Below, piece after piece: positions 26,562 to 36,949 of a stretch of DNA of 64,000 nt (its first letter is position 1; each line of letters begins with the position of its first letter). The stretch comes from Amblyornis subalaris (taxonomy: Eukaryota > Chordata > Aves > Passeriformes > Ptilonorhynchidae). The translations under genes and the position numbers were made by a program. Below the pieces are notes generated by a model. The model was not told the origin of the DNA. It searched no databases and saw nothing but the letters and a program-made list of their open reading frames with translations. The stretch covers positions 253,277 through 317,276 of the forward strand of contig JACAXG010000241.1 in assembly GCA_018881555.1 (NCBI GenBank). The letters run 5' to 3'.

Positions 26562-28550
26562 ATGGAATAGCCTAAGACATAACTTCTTCTAAGAAGTTCT
26601 CCACTCTAACAGAGAAGATAGTGAATCCAGAGCACAGCTTGTCTCAGTTCTGCTGAGATGTATTTTCTGTTCCTTCTTCTTGTCATTAGCATTTCTGCAA
26701 ACCCATACCTGTGAGGGAAGCTGTTGGGTGATCTGGACACAGACTCTAGCTCATAATTTCTAGAATCCGATCACTTTAACGATGTAGCAGAAGCTCTGTG
26801 CTGCAAAGTTCCTCAACCCCCCAGGAATGTTCAGAGCTGCCCCGCATGCAGGATAGACCTCACCCCACATCCCTGCCCACCACAGAAAGGCTATAGCGCA
26901 CCAGAGAGCTCCACTCTTCAGTCCCCTCCACTGCCCTGCGTCTCTGGAAAAGGCCATCCAGCTTTTCTCTCGGCTACCTATTCCCTAACAGTGGGGACAC
27001 TTAATGCTCCGGTGTTATTGCCATAGGTGTTTGCTCAGTGTTTCTGCTGACATGATTCACAGACATGCACACACACAACAGTCCCTGCAGAAGGGTAATT
27101 TTTGTGGTGGAGCACTCCCACAGAGCAGGAAGCTCTTTAGCTCTCAGCCGCAGGCAGTGAGCAGCTTCCCCCTCACCATGCTATTCCATCCCAGTGCAGG
27201 CAGTTGTTTGCAGTCCAGCTGGTTCATTTCTCCTTCAGGCACAGTTGTACTGATATTAAACTAAAGCAAGGAAAACCAGCAAAAAGCCAAAAAGCCAACG
27301 ACCAAAAAACTATCAAAAAATGCCAAAAATGTAAAACACCCACCAAAACAAAATATGATCACTTTTTTTAAATTAGATTCTTTTTCCTTTCATTTATGCC
27401 AGTATTTGGAGTGACCACTTCTGTTCAAATAAAAGACAAATAGCAACCACGTGTTACATTCACTTGTCAGCACATCTGTATGGAGACAGGAGCATCTGCT
27501 TTGTTTTCCATGGCATCCTGCTGCTCCCATCGCCAGAAATAAGACAAGACCCCATTAGAGGTGTAGCTGGAACACAAAGGCAATGCAGAGGTGAATTTCA
27601 ACTGACCACACTACTCACTTTGCCGGCCACTCAGACTAACAGGAACACTTAGAACATCCCCCAGAAAACAGTAGGGTCACAACAGTCACCCCCAGCCACA
27701 CAGATGTGGTTTGGAGCAGTTTCAGGCAGAGGTACAACATGCAGAGCAGTGCTGTCCCTTCAAATGGGCTCTCCTTTGCACCCCCAGCCCTTCACACTGC
27801 CAAATCCAGTTTGCAGTGCACTGTTCAGTAGTGTGGAGCATCAACACAAATCTCTCGCTAATGTATAGGTTTGACATTTTCAGATTTATTCAGACATATT
27901 ACCCATAAAATGGCTCTAACACAATAAAGGACATAATCAGAATTGTCTGTTCCCAGGATGTTTGGCACTTCATATCTCAGATGCATTTAACTCCTCAATA
28001 ACTCTTGTACATTTGGATAATTTGCTGTGGTAATGTATAATCTTGCCTAGAGGATTCATACCTTAAGAAATTTAATAAATTCGATAGAAACCTGCACAGC
28101 TCACATTTACCAGTCATCATTCCACTTAAAAAGACCATCCCAGAGTGTCAGTGCCGCATGATCTCATCATCCTTCTGCCAGGCAGTGACTCTCAGACAGC
28201 ATTTTACTCCAAGTTTCACCAAACCAGAGGTGGAAGCAGTGGCTCATCCTCTTACCTTCCATCATTTCCAGGCCACTCCAGGCCAGAGGCAGCAGAGATC
28301 ACTTTGGGTTCACAACAACTCAAGGTAAAATGCACATTCCAACCCTCTCCACACCAGTCAGAGCAGGAGGCCAGAGGTCAACAGAGAAAGAAATTAAATA
28401 CCTGCTTACCTCCACACACAAGTCAGGGCCAAAAGACAGGAACCAAACAAGAAGGGGAAAAAATACCTGTCAGTGCTACATCCTCCGTGAATACAGCACT
28501 TCAATTTTCAAGGCAATCTCCTTGGCACTCCTCTCAAGTGCTGCAATCAC

Positions 28551-28684
28551 CATCCCTGGAAGTGTTCAAAAAGCTTGTGGCATTTGAAGACGTGGTTTAG
28601 TGGTGGACATGGCTGTGCTACATCAACAGCTGGACTTCATCTTAGAGGTCTTTTCCAGCCATAACAATTCTAGGAATCTATGAA
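28551..28684 (+). mobile_element. CR1 LINE 3'-end fragment
   Basis: Plus-oriented CR1 tail starting within 'ccctggaagtgttcaaaaa' (the end of the CR1 ORF2 region, peptide PSLEVFKK). It continues through 'gtggtttagtggtggacatgg' and 'cttagaggtcttttccagcc' to a degraded terminal ATTCTATGA-like repeat. Several substitutions against the expected consensus suggest an old copy. A 151-codon plus frame beginning at 28,145 ends inside this element and is therefore not a gene. Confidence 0.88.
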
Positions 28685-29018
28685 TACCTGAGCCAGCAGC
28701 AGGGCATCATTCCGGGCTCTGTGCAGACATTTCACTTCCGAATGAACCTCACCTGCTGATCTGTGGCAGGGGACACTCCAGTGCTTCATACCCACTCCTT
28801 TAAACAGAAAAACCTGCACTCTGCAGAGGCATCATGGACTGTATGAGTTGAGGGATGTGCCATATGAAAAATTCACTGAGTCCAGGACCCACAAAGTGCA
28901 CTGAAGTCCCCACCACAGTGCATCACCCATGCCTATCAAAATCCAGCTTGCTTCTCCTCAATTCAATTTCCTGCCTGCTGGTAAAACAAATAAATACATA
29001 AAAATAGAAACCCTCAGA
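28685..29018. other. Spacer between two CR1 fragments
   Basis: About 330 bases with nothing recognised. The two flanking CR1 copies face each other with their 3' ends. Confidence 0.6.
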
Positions 29019-29510
29019 ACAACAGAATGGTTTGGGTTGGAAGGGACCTGAAAGATCACCTCGTTCCAACCCCCTGCCATGGGCGGGGACATCTTCTAGT
29101 AGACCAGGTTGCTCCAAGCCCCATCCAGCCTGGCCTTGGACAACTTCCAGGGATGGGGCATCCACAGCTTCTCTGGGCAGCCTGTTCCAGTGCCTCACCA
29201 CCCTCACAGCGAGGAATTTCTTGCTAATATCTAATAGAAACCTGCTGTCTTTCAGTTTAAAGCCATTCCCCCTTGTCCTGTCACTCCATGCCCTTGTCAA
29301 AAGTCCCTCTCCAGCTCTCTTGGAACCCTTTTAGGCTCTGGAAGGAGCTCCAAGGTCTCCCTGGAGCCTTCTCTTCTCCAGGCTGAACAATCACAACTCT
29401 CTCAGCCTGTCCTCACAGGAGAGGGGCTCCAGCCTCCTGAGCATCTCCGTGGGCTCCTCTGGACTGGCTCCAACAGAACATCTGCTCTTGGGTATCAGGG
29501 CTGCTCCCAG
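29019..29510 (-). mobile_element. CR1 LINE fragment, 3' part with ORF2 remnant
   Basis: Minus-oriented CR1 of about 490 bases, the longest mobile-element copy in the window. Its 3' end (low coordinates) reads 'gggttggaagggacctgaaa' on the plus strand, the complement of the classic avian CR1 3'-UTR. Upstream lies the end of the reverse-transcriptase ORF. Similarity fades at about 29,480-29,510, taken as the 5' truncation point. The typical 8-bp terminal repeat is almost lost (only 'cagaatgg' remains), so the insertion is not recent. Confidence 0.92.
29141..29300 (-). pseudogene. Decayed C-terminus of CR1 ORF2 (reverse transcriptase)
   Basis: About 50 codons of the extreme C-terminal region of CR1 ORF2 remain readable, including the family-typical stretch [19 protein letters not shown] preceded by GNGFKLK. 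After SLEV the expected continuation is lost through a frameshift and the frame runs on into 3'-UTR sequence. The endonuclease and reverse-transcriptase catalytic domains are absent because the copy is 5'-truncated, so it cannot be active. The open frame containing it extends to 28,923, but that extension is not CR1 protein. Confidence 0.85.
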
Positions 29511-30607
29511 CCAGGCTGCAGCTGCCCAGCTGGGAAACTCCTTGGCAGTTTTGCCCTTGGAAGGATCAGGGTGTCCCTGACACCTTGCACAGCAATGCCA
29601 AGCTCCTCCTGAATTTCAGACAATCAGTCTAAAAGGTTTAATCTAAAAAGGACACGATCCCATAAAGAGAGCCACAAATTCAGGTCTCATCAGTGCTTTA
29701 ATTACACTGGGTTGTTTGACTTGTTTGCAGCTCTACCAGTATGAGGTAATTACACTAATAGGAAAGCAACACTTACTGCTGGAAACGCCANCAGGAACAG
29801 AATCTATAATGTCAAAATCCACCCAGAGAATGCTACTTTATTCCATTTCTCCTCTATTACACACTTCTGCAGACAGCATGGGGCCTTCCTCTGCGAGACT
29901 TTCCCAGCACAGTGCTGACCCAGGCTATTCCCATCATCTCTGGGCACAGGATTCCTTCCATCAGTGCCAGACTGGGTGGCAACCTGAGACCATCAGTGCT
30001 GAGCCCTTGGCACCTGCCCCACCTCTCACACAGACAACTGCAGCAAGGGAGGAACTGAGTACTGATGTGGAGAAGCAGTGGAAAAAATAATATTATCATT
30101 GCGGAACCATATAAATGTTATAAACTCCATCCTCTCATAGCAAACCCAGTAGGAACAGCACCTGCATATCCAAAAACAGGGCTAAATGGATGCTGTTCCA
30201 TATGTCTGAGTTCTACATCAGACAGTTCACACCTTTTCAAAAAATACAGGGCTAGACAAAGTAGTCTATTGTAGATAGACTTATTTTTTTCATGAACCAC
30301 TTGCTCATTTATTATGAAATAGATATAAAAGACTCTTACAAAAGAATTTCCTTCAAGATGTTTTTGATAAATTGTTACACTTCTGAAGAGCTCTGGCAGC
30401 AGTCATTGATCACTAAGCTCCTTTTTTTTAGTATTTCCTCAAGTATTCATCTCTTTTCTTACTGTGATTTCTATTTTGAAGATGTAAGTGATGATGCTTT
30501 TAGGGTCAGCAGGCACACCAATAACTCATCAGTATACTTCGCTCATTCTTCTGCATCTTATCTCAGCACAGAACGCCATGGACTTTTGTTTTCTTTAGGT
30601 ATTAAAG

Positions 30608-30717
30608 ATTATGTATGTAAACAGCAACAAAACTAAGAGTAGAAGTCACCGAGCATGGTGTAATTATATATGTAAACAGCACCAAAGCTAACAGTAGAAA
30701 TCACTGAGCACGAGGCC
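30608..30717. repeat. Imperfect 55-bp tandem duplication
   Basis: Copy 1 at 30,608-30,662 and copy 2 at 30,663-30,717 share the framework ATTAT-TATGTAAACAGC, then a CAAA-CTAA-AGTAGAA segment, then GAGCA. There are about six mismatches over the first 48 bases, after which the copies diverge, so the duplication is older than the 25-bp one at 4,869. Confidence 0.85.
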
Positions 30718-31504
30718 ATCTGCTGCAATGAATTCTCAGAGCATCAGAGGCGGTAAAATGTTGCTTTGTCATAAATTTCCATGAGTTTCCTCACAGCAAA
30801 ACNTTATGTTTCTGTCCAGCAGCTCCTTACTGGAGAAGAATCCCTATTCATCTCACATGCCTCGTTTTTCTCAAGAGAGGTTGAACACTCAGGGTCTGCT
30901 ACAAGATCTCATGCAATACAACAAAATAGGGTAAGAAATGCAGAATAAAACTATATCAATGGGAAGGTAGCTAAGAAGAATATAATTAAACAGACTAGAA
31001 TTTAGCAAGAGTACTCATATTGGCGTATTATTATCAACCAATTACTATTACCCAAACCATCGGTTCAGTCGAGGCACCAGCTCCTCCAGGCTGACCCACG
31101 AGCTCCATCACCCTCCAGCCTCCCTCAAATCCTCCTTTTTCACTCCAAGCCTGCAGCCAGGATATACTAAGTGTCTGCAAGACTAGCACATTTTCCTGCT
31201 GGGTGTCACACAGTACACTGAAAAAACTGTGTCATTCAGGGAGAGGTAATGTGCATCAATTACTGTGGCAGACAACAAGAGATTGACCTAATATGTGCAT
31301 TAATGCAGCACCTATTCATTTCTAAAAGAGGTAGTTTAGATTCATTGCTCCTGCAGCGTATTCCAATCTCAAATATAATTCATTCCACAGTTTTAAGTGC
31401 AAAAGCTAAAGACATTCAAAAATCAAATCTGAAAAACTTATTTTTGATTCTATAGCAACAAGCGGTTCTCTTCATAGTAAACATCTCACAAGAAAATTAC
31501 TTAC

Positions 31505-31607
31505 CTTTTTATTTTTCTTGAGACTTCAACGCAGAGAATTGCTTTCTGACTTGAATTTTGCATAAGTCTCAGATGTATTTGAATTTATAAGGCCAAACAA
31601 ACAACTC
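31505..31607 (-). other. Splice-site-bounded segment, candidate non-coding exon
   Basis: On the minus strand a pyrimidine-containing acceptor ending TGTTTTCAG|GAG (first exon base 31,607) is followed after 103 bases by AAAAAG|GTAAGT (last exon base 31,505). Both sites match the vertebrate consensus closely. All three frames of the segment contain a stop codon, so if used it would be an untranslated, lncRNA or poison exon rather than an internal coding exon. Paired good sites also arise by chance at this scale. Confidence 0.25.
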
Positions 31608-32957
31608 CTGAAAACAGTGATTTAAAGTTTAAACACCAGCCTTATGAAATAGATGATGTGGTTAGATTAGTTCTCCAGAAGTTTGTAAGACATAATGCAT
31701 CCAGTTTAAAATGTCTTAAAGTGTGGCACATGGACAAATACCTAAATTTCTTAAAGGTGATACTGTTGGCTTGTTCTCACTGGCTCACACGCTAAGAATT
31801 TAGTTTCCTATTACTTGAAACTGTAATTTTTAATTTGTGGCAAAAAACCCCAATACTTACAGAAACTAATTGGCAACAATGAATGTCTCATCAGGTGCAA
31901 GCCTTACTCAGTACCTGCCTCTGACTTCCCATCACATCCTCCTCCCCACACACCAGCNCCCCCGAGGGGAGTTCCCCACAGTGCCCAGGAGGAACAGGGC
32001 TCTGGCCCAGTCGCTACACACTGGGTGCCAACAGCAGCTGCTTAACATATAAAAATTATAATCCAGGTAACTCTGTTGTGAAAAATATCCAACATTCAAT
32101 AACACACTCGTGCTCAATGCTCTCCAGGTCTGCTGTACAAGCTCTGGAGACATGACCAGCAGTCCTGTGAGATGCCAGGTGCTGTGGGGCAGCATTCATG
32201 TTTCTTCCCCTCAGAACTACTCTGTATTTCCTGATTCAAGAGGCTTTTCTCTTTCAGGACCTACAGTAGAGATGTATCCTTACTACTGACAGTAAAATAC
32301 ATGCCACATGCAAAATGCTGGGAGTTTANTTACTACTAACCAGTTGTTGTATGAAATACGAGATTTAAACACCTTTTCTTCTACAGGAAGCACAAAGAGC
32401 AAAGCATTGCTTGATTGGCATAAAAAGATTTCCTGGAAAGGAGGAATTTCCCTTGAGCTTCCAGTGCTGTACCCAGAAGGCNGTAATGTGAGCAAACCCC
32501 TGAGTCAGACAGGATCCCAAAATGACAGCATTGGCCCTCCAGTGCCTTTATGGTGGGCTGGATATTAGTCACCTTTCCTCCTTAAGAAGTGAGGTGTCCT
32601 TTGTACAAAGAATGTGGGGACCGTGTGATTTAGAGAATGCAAGTTTGATTCTGGCATTTACTTATTAGAGGCAACTAATTAGAAAATAACAAAAAGAGGC
32701 TACAGAACTTTCAGAAGATATCCAAAAGGCTGATTTACAAATCCCTGGTTTCGAACAGGGAAGGACCCTGCCCAACAACACACACTGAACAAGGGACCAG
32801 AAATGGGAAGGACACGACATTCAGAGCTTGGNTTGTAGACTGGGTCAACACAATCTGCATTTCTTTTGTGTCTAGAGTATAAATGAGCAAGCACAGGGTA
32901 AATTGGTGCCACTTAAAATAAATTACAGACCTTCATCACGTTAGCTGCTCCTTGCAG

Positions 32958-33003
32958 CAGCTGTCCTGAGCCCTGAGAGTCAGTACTCAAGGAGCTATCA
33001 GAG
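32958..33003 (+). other. Splice-site-bounded segment, candidate 46-nt exon
   Basis: An acceptor ending GCTCCTTGCAG (last intron base 32,957) and a donor GAG|GTAAGA (last exon base 33,003) enclose 46 bases. One frame is open (AVLSPESQYSRSYQ) and the other two contain stops. No protein family is recognised. Confidence 0.15.
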
Positions 33004-34401
33004 GTAAGAGTCACCCTGCACACCCACATCCTGCACTCCCTGCACTCTGCTCGCAGAGCCCTGCACAGTGGCTGCAGCAGTGGCAGTGAGAGCAGCCATC
33101 CTTTGGGTTTCACCACACTGCATTCATAATTCATGCTTTTGGCAAAGCGAGCCAGTCTGAGAATCAATGGAAAAATCTCAGCTGAGCTCGATAATCAATA
33201 AAGTGTACATCTCAGCATTTTGCTCCAGCGATGATACTTACTTGATTTTCTTTTAATATTCTTCTTAATAGGTGGGTTTAATTGTNATACAAGCTTTGCA
33301 GCTATTGCTCTTTATAAGCTTCATCCACTGGTTTTGTGGACTTGCATTCATGTTTATCTGGGTAAATAAAGCTGAAATTTAGTCAAGATCACAAGACAGT
33401 GAACAATCGTCATTCTTATCAAATGTAAATTGCACAGAGAGTGGTTGACTCAAGAAATGCATTGCAATTAATTACTATGATCATTGTTATTTTAAAATTA
33501 ATTTTGAAAAGATCCATTATTGATAAGCACCATTAATTTGTTCTATTCTCCTGACTGTTTTTATGGGACACTGAAATTACATATGTCATAAAAATTGTTC
33601 ATTTTAAAGCATTATTAAAACTTAATACAATGACAATAAAATTATCCATACTGTAGAATGTGTTCAGTGTTACGAAAAACTGGTAAATTGCTAAATAAAT
33701 AACAGGCTCAGTGAGAAGGAGAGCAAATTTGTACTGCATAGGAATTTATCTACTTTACATGTTATTTCCCCTAGAAAACAGAAATGAGGGGTACAATATA
33801 TTAAAGTTACACATTTTTGCAGGTATATAGAAGCTAACATCGTATTGGAAATTTCTATTTTGTGTTAATATTTTCTCCACAAGTTCCACAAACAGACAAT
33901 GATCTTGTGATGAGGCAGTAACAATGCATCTGGGGGGATATCTGGACTATTTTCATGCATCTTCCTTAGAATAAACCAAAGTGGGAATTCTCCTAGCTGC
34001 AGACGGTGAATCGGAGCTGGATTGTTTTCCTGCCCCTGGGAATGCTGGCTGTGCATTCTCATCTGGACATGCACAGAGTGCAAACAAACACATTTGCACC
34101 ACTGCAGCTGCAGCCCCTTTGCTCCAATGGAGACCTCAGGATCAGGCACAGCTCAATCACCTCCCTAAACTAAGGAAAGGCAATTGCTTGTTGACAGAGC
34201 ATTCAGAGGTGAACAATTCTACCAAATACGAGCAATGCTGGGGGAATACTTTTCCTGGCATCCAAGGCAGGAGTACATTAAAGAACTACTGTAGAACTTA
34301 CTCCAGGTTTCTGTAGATGTTACTGAAAGAAAAGGAAGGGTCCTGTATCAAAAAATGTGCATTATTCATATAATTTAACATTAAACTTAGTAGGGGTGGA
34401 A

Positions 34402-34862
34402 TGCATTGGGTTTGTGAGGTCAGGTTTTGGTGGCAGGAGGTGGCAGGGAGTGGGAGGAGACCACAGATGTGGCTTCTCTGAAAAGCTGCCAGAAGCTTCC
34501 CCCATGCCCAACAGAGCCAACACCAGCCAGTTCCAACACTCCAAGGCCAAGCCCATCAGCAACACCGGAGGGAAGGAGGGGGAGAAAACTGGGAGTGAAG
34601 TCCAGGAAGAAGGGAGGGGTGGGGGGAAGGTGTTTTAAGGTTTGATTTTATTTCTCATTACCCTGGTCTGATTAGATTGGTAATAAATTAAACTAACGTC
34701 CCCAAGATGAGTGTTTTGTCCATGGCAGTAATTGCTGAGTGATCTCCCTGTCCTTATCCCGACCCAGGAGCCTTCTGTTGTACCTTTTCCCCCTGGTGCA
34801 TCTGAGGAGGGGAGTGACAGAGCAGCTTTGATGGGCACCTGGCCCCAGCCGGGGTCAACTCA
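34402..34862 (+). mobile_element. Solo LTR of an avian endogenous retrovirus
   Basis: About 460 bases match, by eye, a widespread neoavian retroviral LTR. The left part has 'tgggtttgtgaggtcaggtt' and 'agaagcttcccccatgccca'. The middle part has 'ttatttctcattaccctg'. The right part has 'attgctgagtgatctccctg' and ends near 'gggcacctggccccagcc' followed by GGGTCAACTCA. A polyadenylation signal AATAAA sits at 34,682-34,687, which sets the plus orientation. No primer-binding site or gag-like sequence follows the right end and no internal retroviral sequence precedes the left end, so this is a recombined solo LTR. TG...CA ends are plausible at 34,402 and 34,862, but no target-site duplication was found, so the borders are approximate. 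Subfamily is not asserted. Confidence 0.8.
34682..34687 (+). promoter_or_regulatory. LTR polyadenylation signal
   Basis: AATAAA hexamer in the LTR's central T-rich region, where the R region of this LTR type places it. It is a potential polyadenylation site for transcripts reading through in plus orientation. Confidence 0.6.
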
Positions 34863-36934
34863 CTCTGGTCCCAGTACTAAAAACATAACGGGGTCAGATC
34901 TTTGCTGGTAAGAGGGGAGAAAACACTGAGGTTCTATGGAAATATATCAACTGTATATCAACACAAGACATCTGAACACAAAGCAGTACCTGCCCAAACT
35001 CATAACGTCAGTCTCTCAACACTTGTTTACTCTTTTGGCAATTGTCACTTTTATTTGCATTTAACCAGGTCTTCTGCAAGGCTGCCACATCAATACAGGA
35101 TTTAGGTCCCTCTAAAGAATTTCCTTGCCTTCACAAACAAGATGCTGCACTAATAGATTTTTCCACCTTTCATTTTATTTTTAATAACCTGGGGAGAGGA
35201 GCCTAGGGTGTACTCCAGGAAGCACTGGGGCTATTTATTCAACCAGATAAGTTGATTCCTAATGATCCAGCTTCAAATAAACTCCCAGGAACACTCACAC
35301 TACTCCACACACTGACACATTGCCTTGTTTCTTTCTCAAAAGAGCTGCAAGGCTGCTATAGAGCTACTATGACTCTAATGATGAGCAAGTTGGTTTTATT
35401 TGGGGTTGCTACAAGCATACTTGGTAGCTACAACCTGTTCAGATGGAGTTCCTGATGCTATTACCTCTATGCATAACATCTATTTCAGTAAATAATCTCA
35501 GGATGCAGTGAGGAAAGCCTTATATGCAAAATTACTGTGTCCCACATTGCTCCTTGCACAGTGGAGATCCCACATCCCCTGGCAGCACCTGACAGGCTGC
35601 TCTTACCCAGGGGCTGGAGCTCAATTTTGCATGGTCACCATCCATATGTATCAGAAACATCAAAAGGAAACTGAGCAGCAAATAAAGGAACAGTAGATAT
35701 CGATGATATCTAACGAGCCTGAACCTCAGAGTTTTGAAGTTTAGATGGAAGGGAAAAGGCCAGAATCTTTAGAGAAAAAAATATACAAACTCTTTCTGGG
35801 CTAACATTATCCCTCACAAACAAGTGATGGAGTAAAGAGGACAAATTGAAAGTGAGCACTTACTATATTTCTTTGAAGAAGTCCTAAGTGATTTTTTAAA
35901 ACTTGTTTTTAGCCAAAATAAAGATGTTTTCAGCTCTCAAAGAATATCTGATTAGTACATTTCAGCTGTTCTATTTTCCAGTTGAATACAATAAGACAAG
36001 AAAAAAAATCAATTTAATTAAATACTAAACAGTTATTGCTGAGTAATCTGAAATAAAAATAATTTGTCTAGTAAACAAGATGCACAACAACAAAACAAAA
36101 TGCTAGTAAGTTATAGGTCATGTCAATATATCCCTCATTAGCAATCAAAAAAAAAAAATACAACCTTAATAGTTATTTAAGAGTTACTGCACCACTTCAA
36201 AGATATCAGCTCCTCAGCAAACATCTTTTGCTGTGCAGAGCCACACACCTCAGCATCACTTTATCTTGATAGAATTTCCCCAAAATCTACTGTAGATTTC
36301 TTGCAAGCAAAGCCAAGCACTTTTGCAGCAGTCTAGAAAGAAAGAAAGACATAAGCAACTAAAAATCAGCATTTGATAAACTGCTAACTTTATTCCCCAA
36401 GTTCTTTTTGCAGGATGAGATGGAAAGAGATTCCTCAGCATACCACAAAAAGTGACATATTTTTAACAGAGAAAAGATAAAGCATTTCAAGAATTTAATA
36501 CCTCACAGAAACATGTGGTTTACTGTTTTATTTTTTAACTAAAAAATAGCATTTCTATGATCAGGATGTATTCAGTGCAGTGCTGGATGCAGTTGCTTAT
36601 ATTCATTGGATTTTTCAAAGTATTACAATGATGGGAGAGAAAGAGAGCCTTAGGAAAGAAAGGAGGAATAAAATACAATTTAAAATAGACAGTAGACATT
36701 CCAAGCTGGGGGTTTTTTTTCCCCTTTTATTACTCTGCTAACTTATGTTAATATCAAGAAGAGAAGACTCCTCACCAAGAAATTTAATAAGAAGGTAATG
36801 ATCTGAAAAATAATAAAGCAAAATACATACAGATTGTTACTGTACTTTCTGATGGTTGGGATGCCACCAGTCATGGAACAGAAACCATTCGAAACACTGC
36901 AACCCCAGATTATGGGGTATTTTCATTATTTCAG

Positions 36935-36949
36935 TCAGATCCATCACAG
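36935..36949 (+). other. Candidate 15-nt microexon
   Basis: A pyrimidine-rich acceptor 'tattttcattatttcag' is followed by 15 bases (TCAGATCCATCACAG) and then GTGAGC, a good donor. The length is a multiple of three and would insert Ser-Asp-Pro-Ser-Gln if read in phase 0. No flanking exon is known from this window, so this rests only on splice-site quality. Confidence 0.2.

Larger units (their letters stand above)
17314..28550. other. Unassigned non-coding sequence
   Basis: No gene recognised in about 11 kb. Minor structures are an 18-bp triplicate at 19,193-19,246, a ten-base C run at 24,410-24,419 preceded by CAAAT/CAAATT-like units, an A-rich tract at about 27,262-27,356, and small hairpins at 23,212-23,230 and 26,536-26,561. 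Consensus-like donors occur on the minus strand near 21,204 and 21,965 without a convincing paired acceptor or open frame. There are no N bases in this stretch. Confidence 0.5.
29511..34401. other. Unassigned AT-rich non-coding sequence
   Basis: No identified gene. It contains a 55-bp imperfect duplication at 30,608-30,717, two splice-site-bounded segments (31,505-31,607 minus and 32,958-33,003 plus), and a long AT-rich stretch at 33,400-33,860 that resembles conserved non-coding DNA in texture. Seven isolated N bases fall between 29,791 and 33,286. Confidence 0.5.

Noticed and set aside
28145..28600. 151-codon plus-strand open frame
   Set aside because: Its C-terminal residues come from a CR1 LINE fragment and the rest has no domain.
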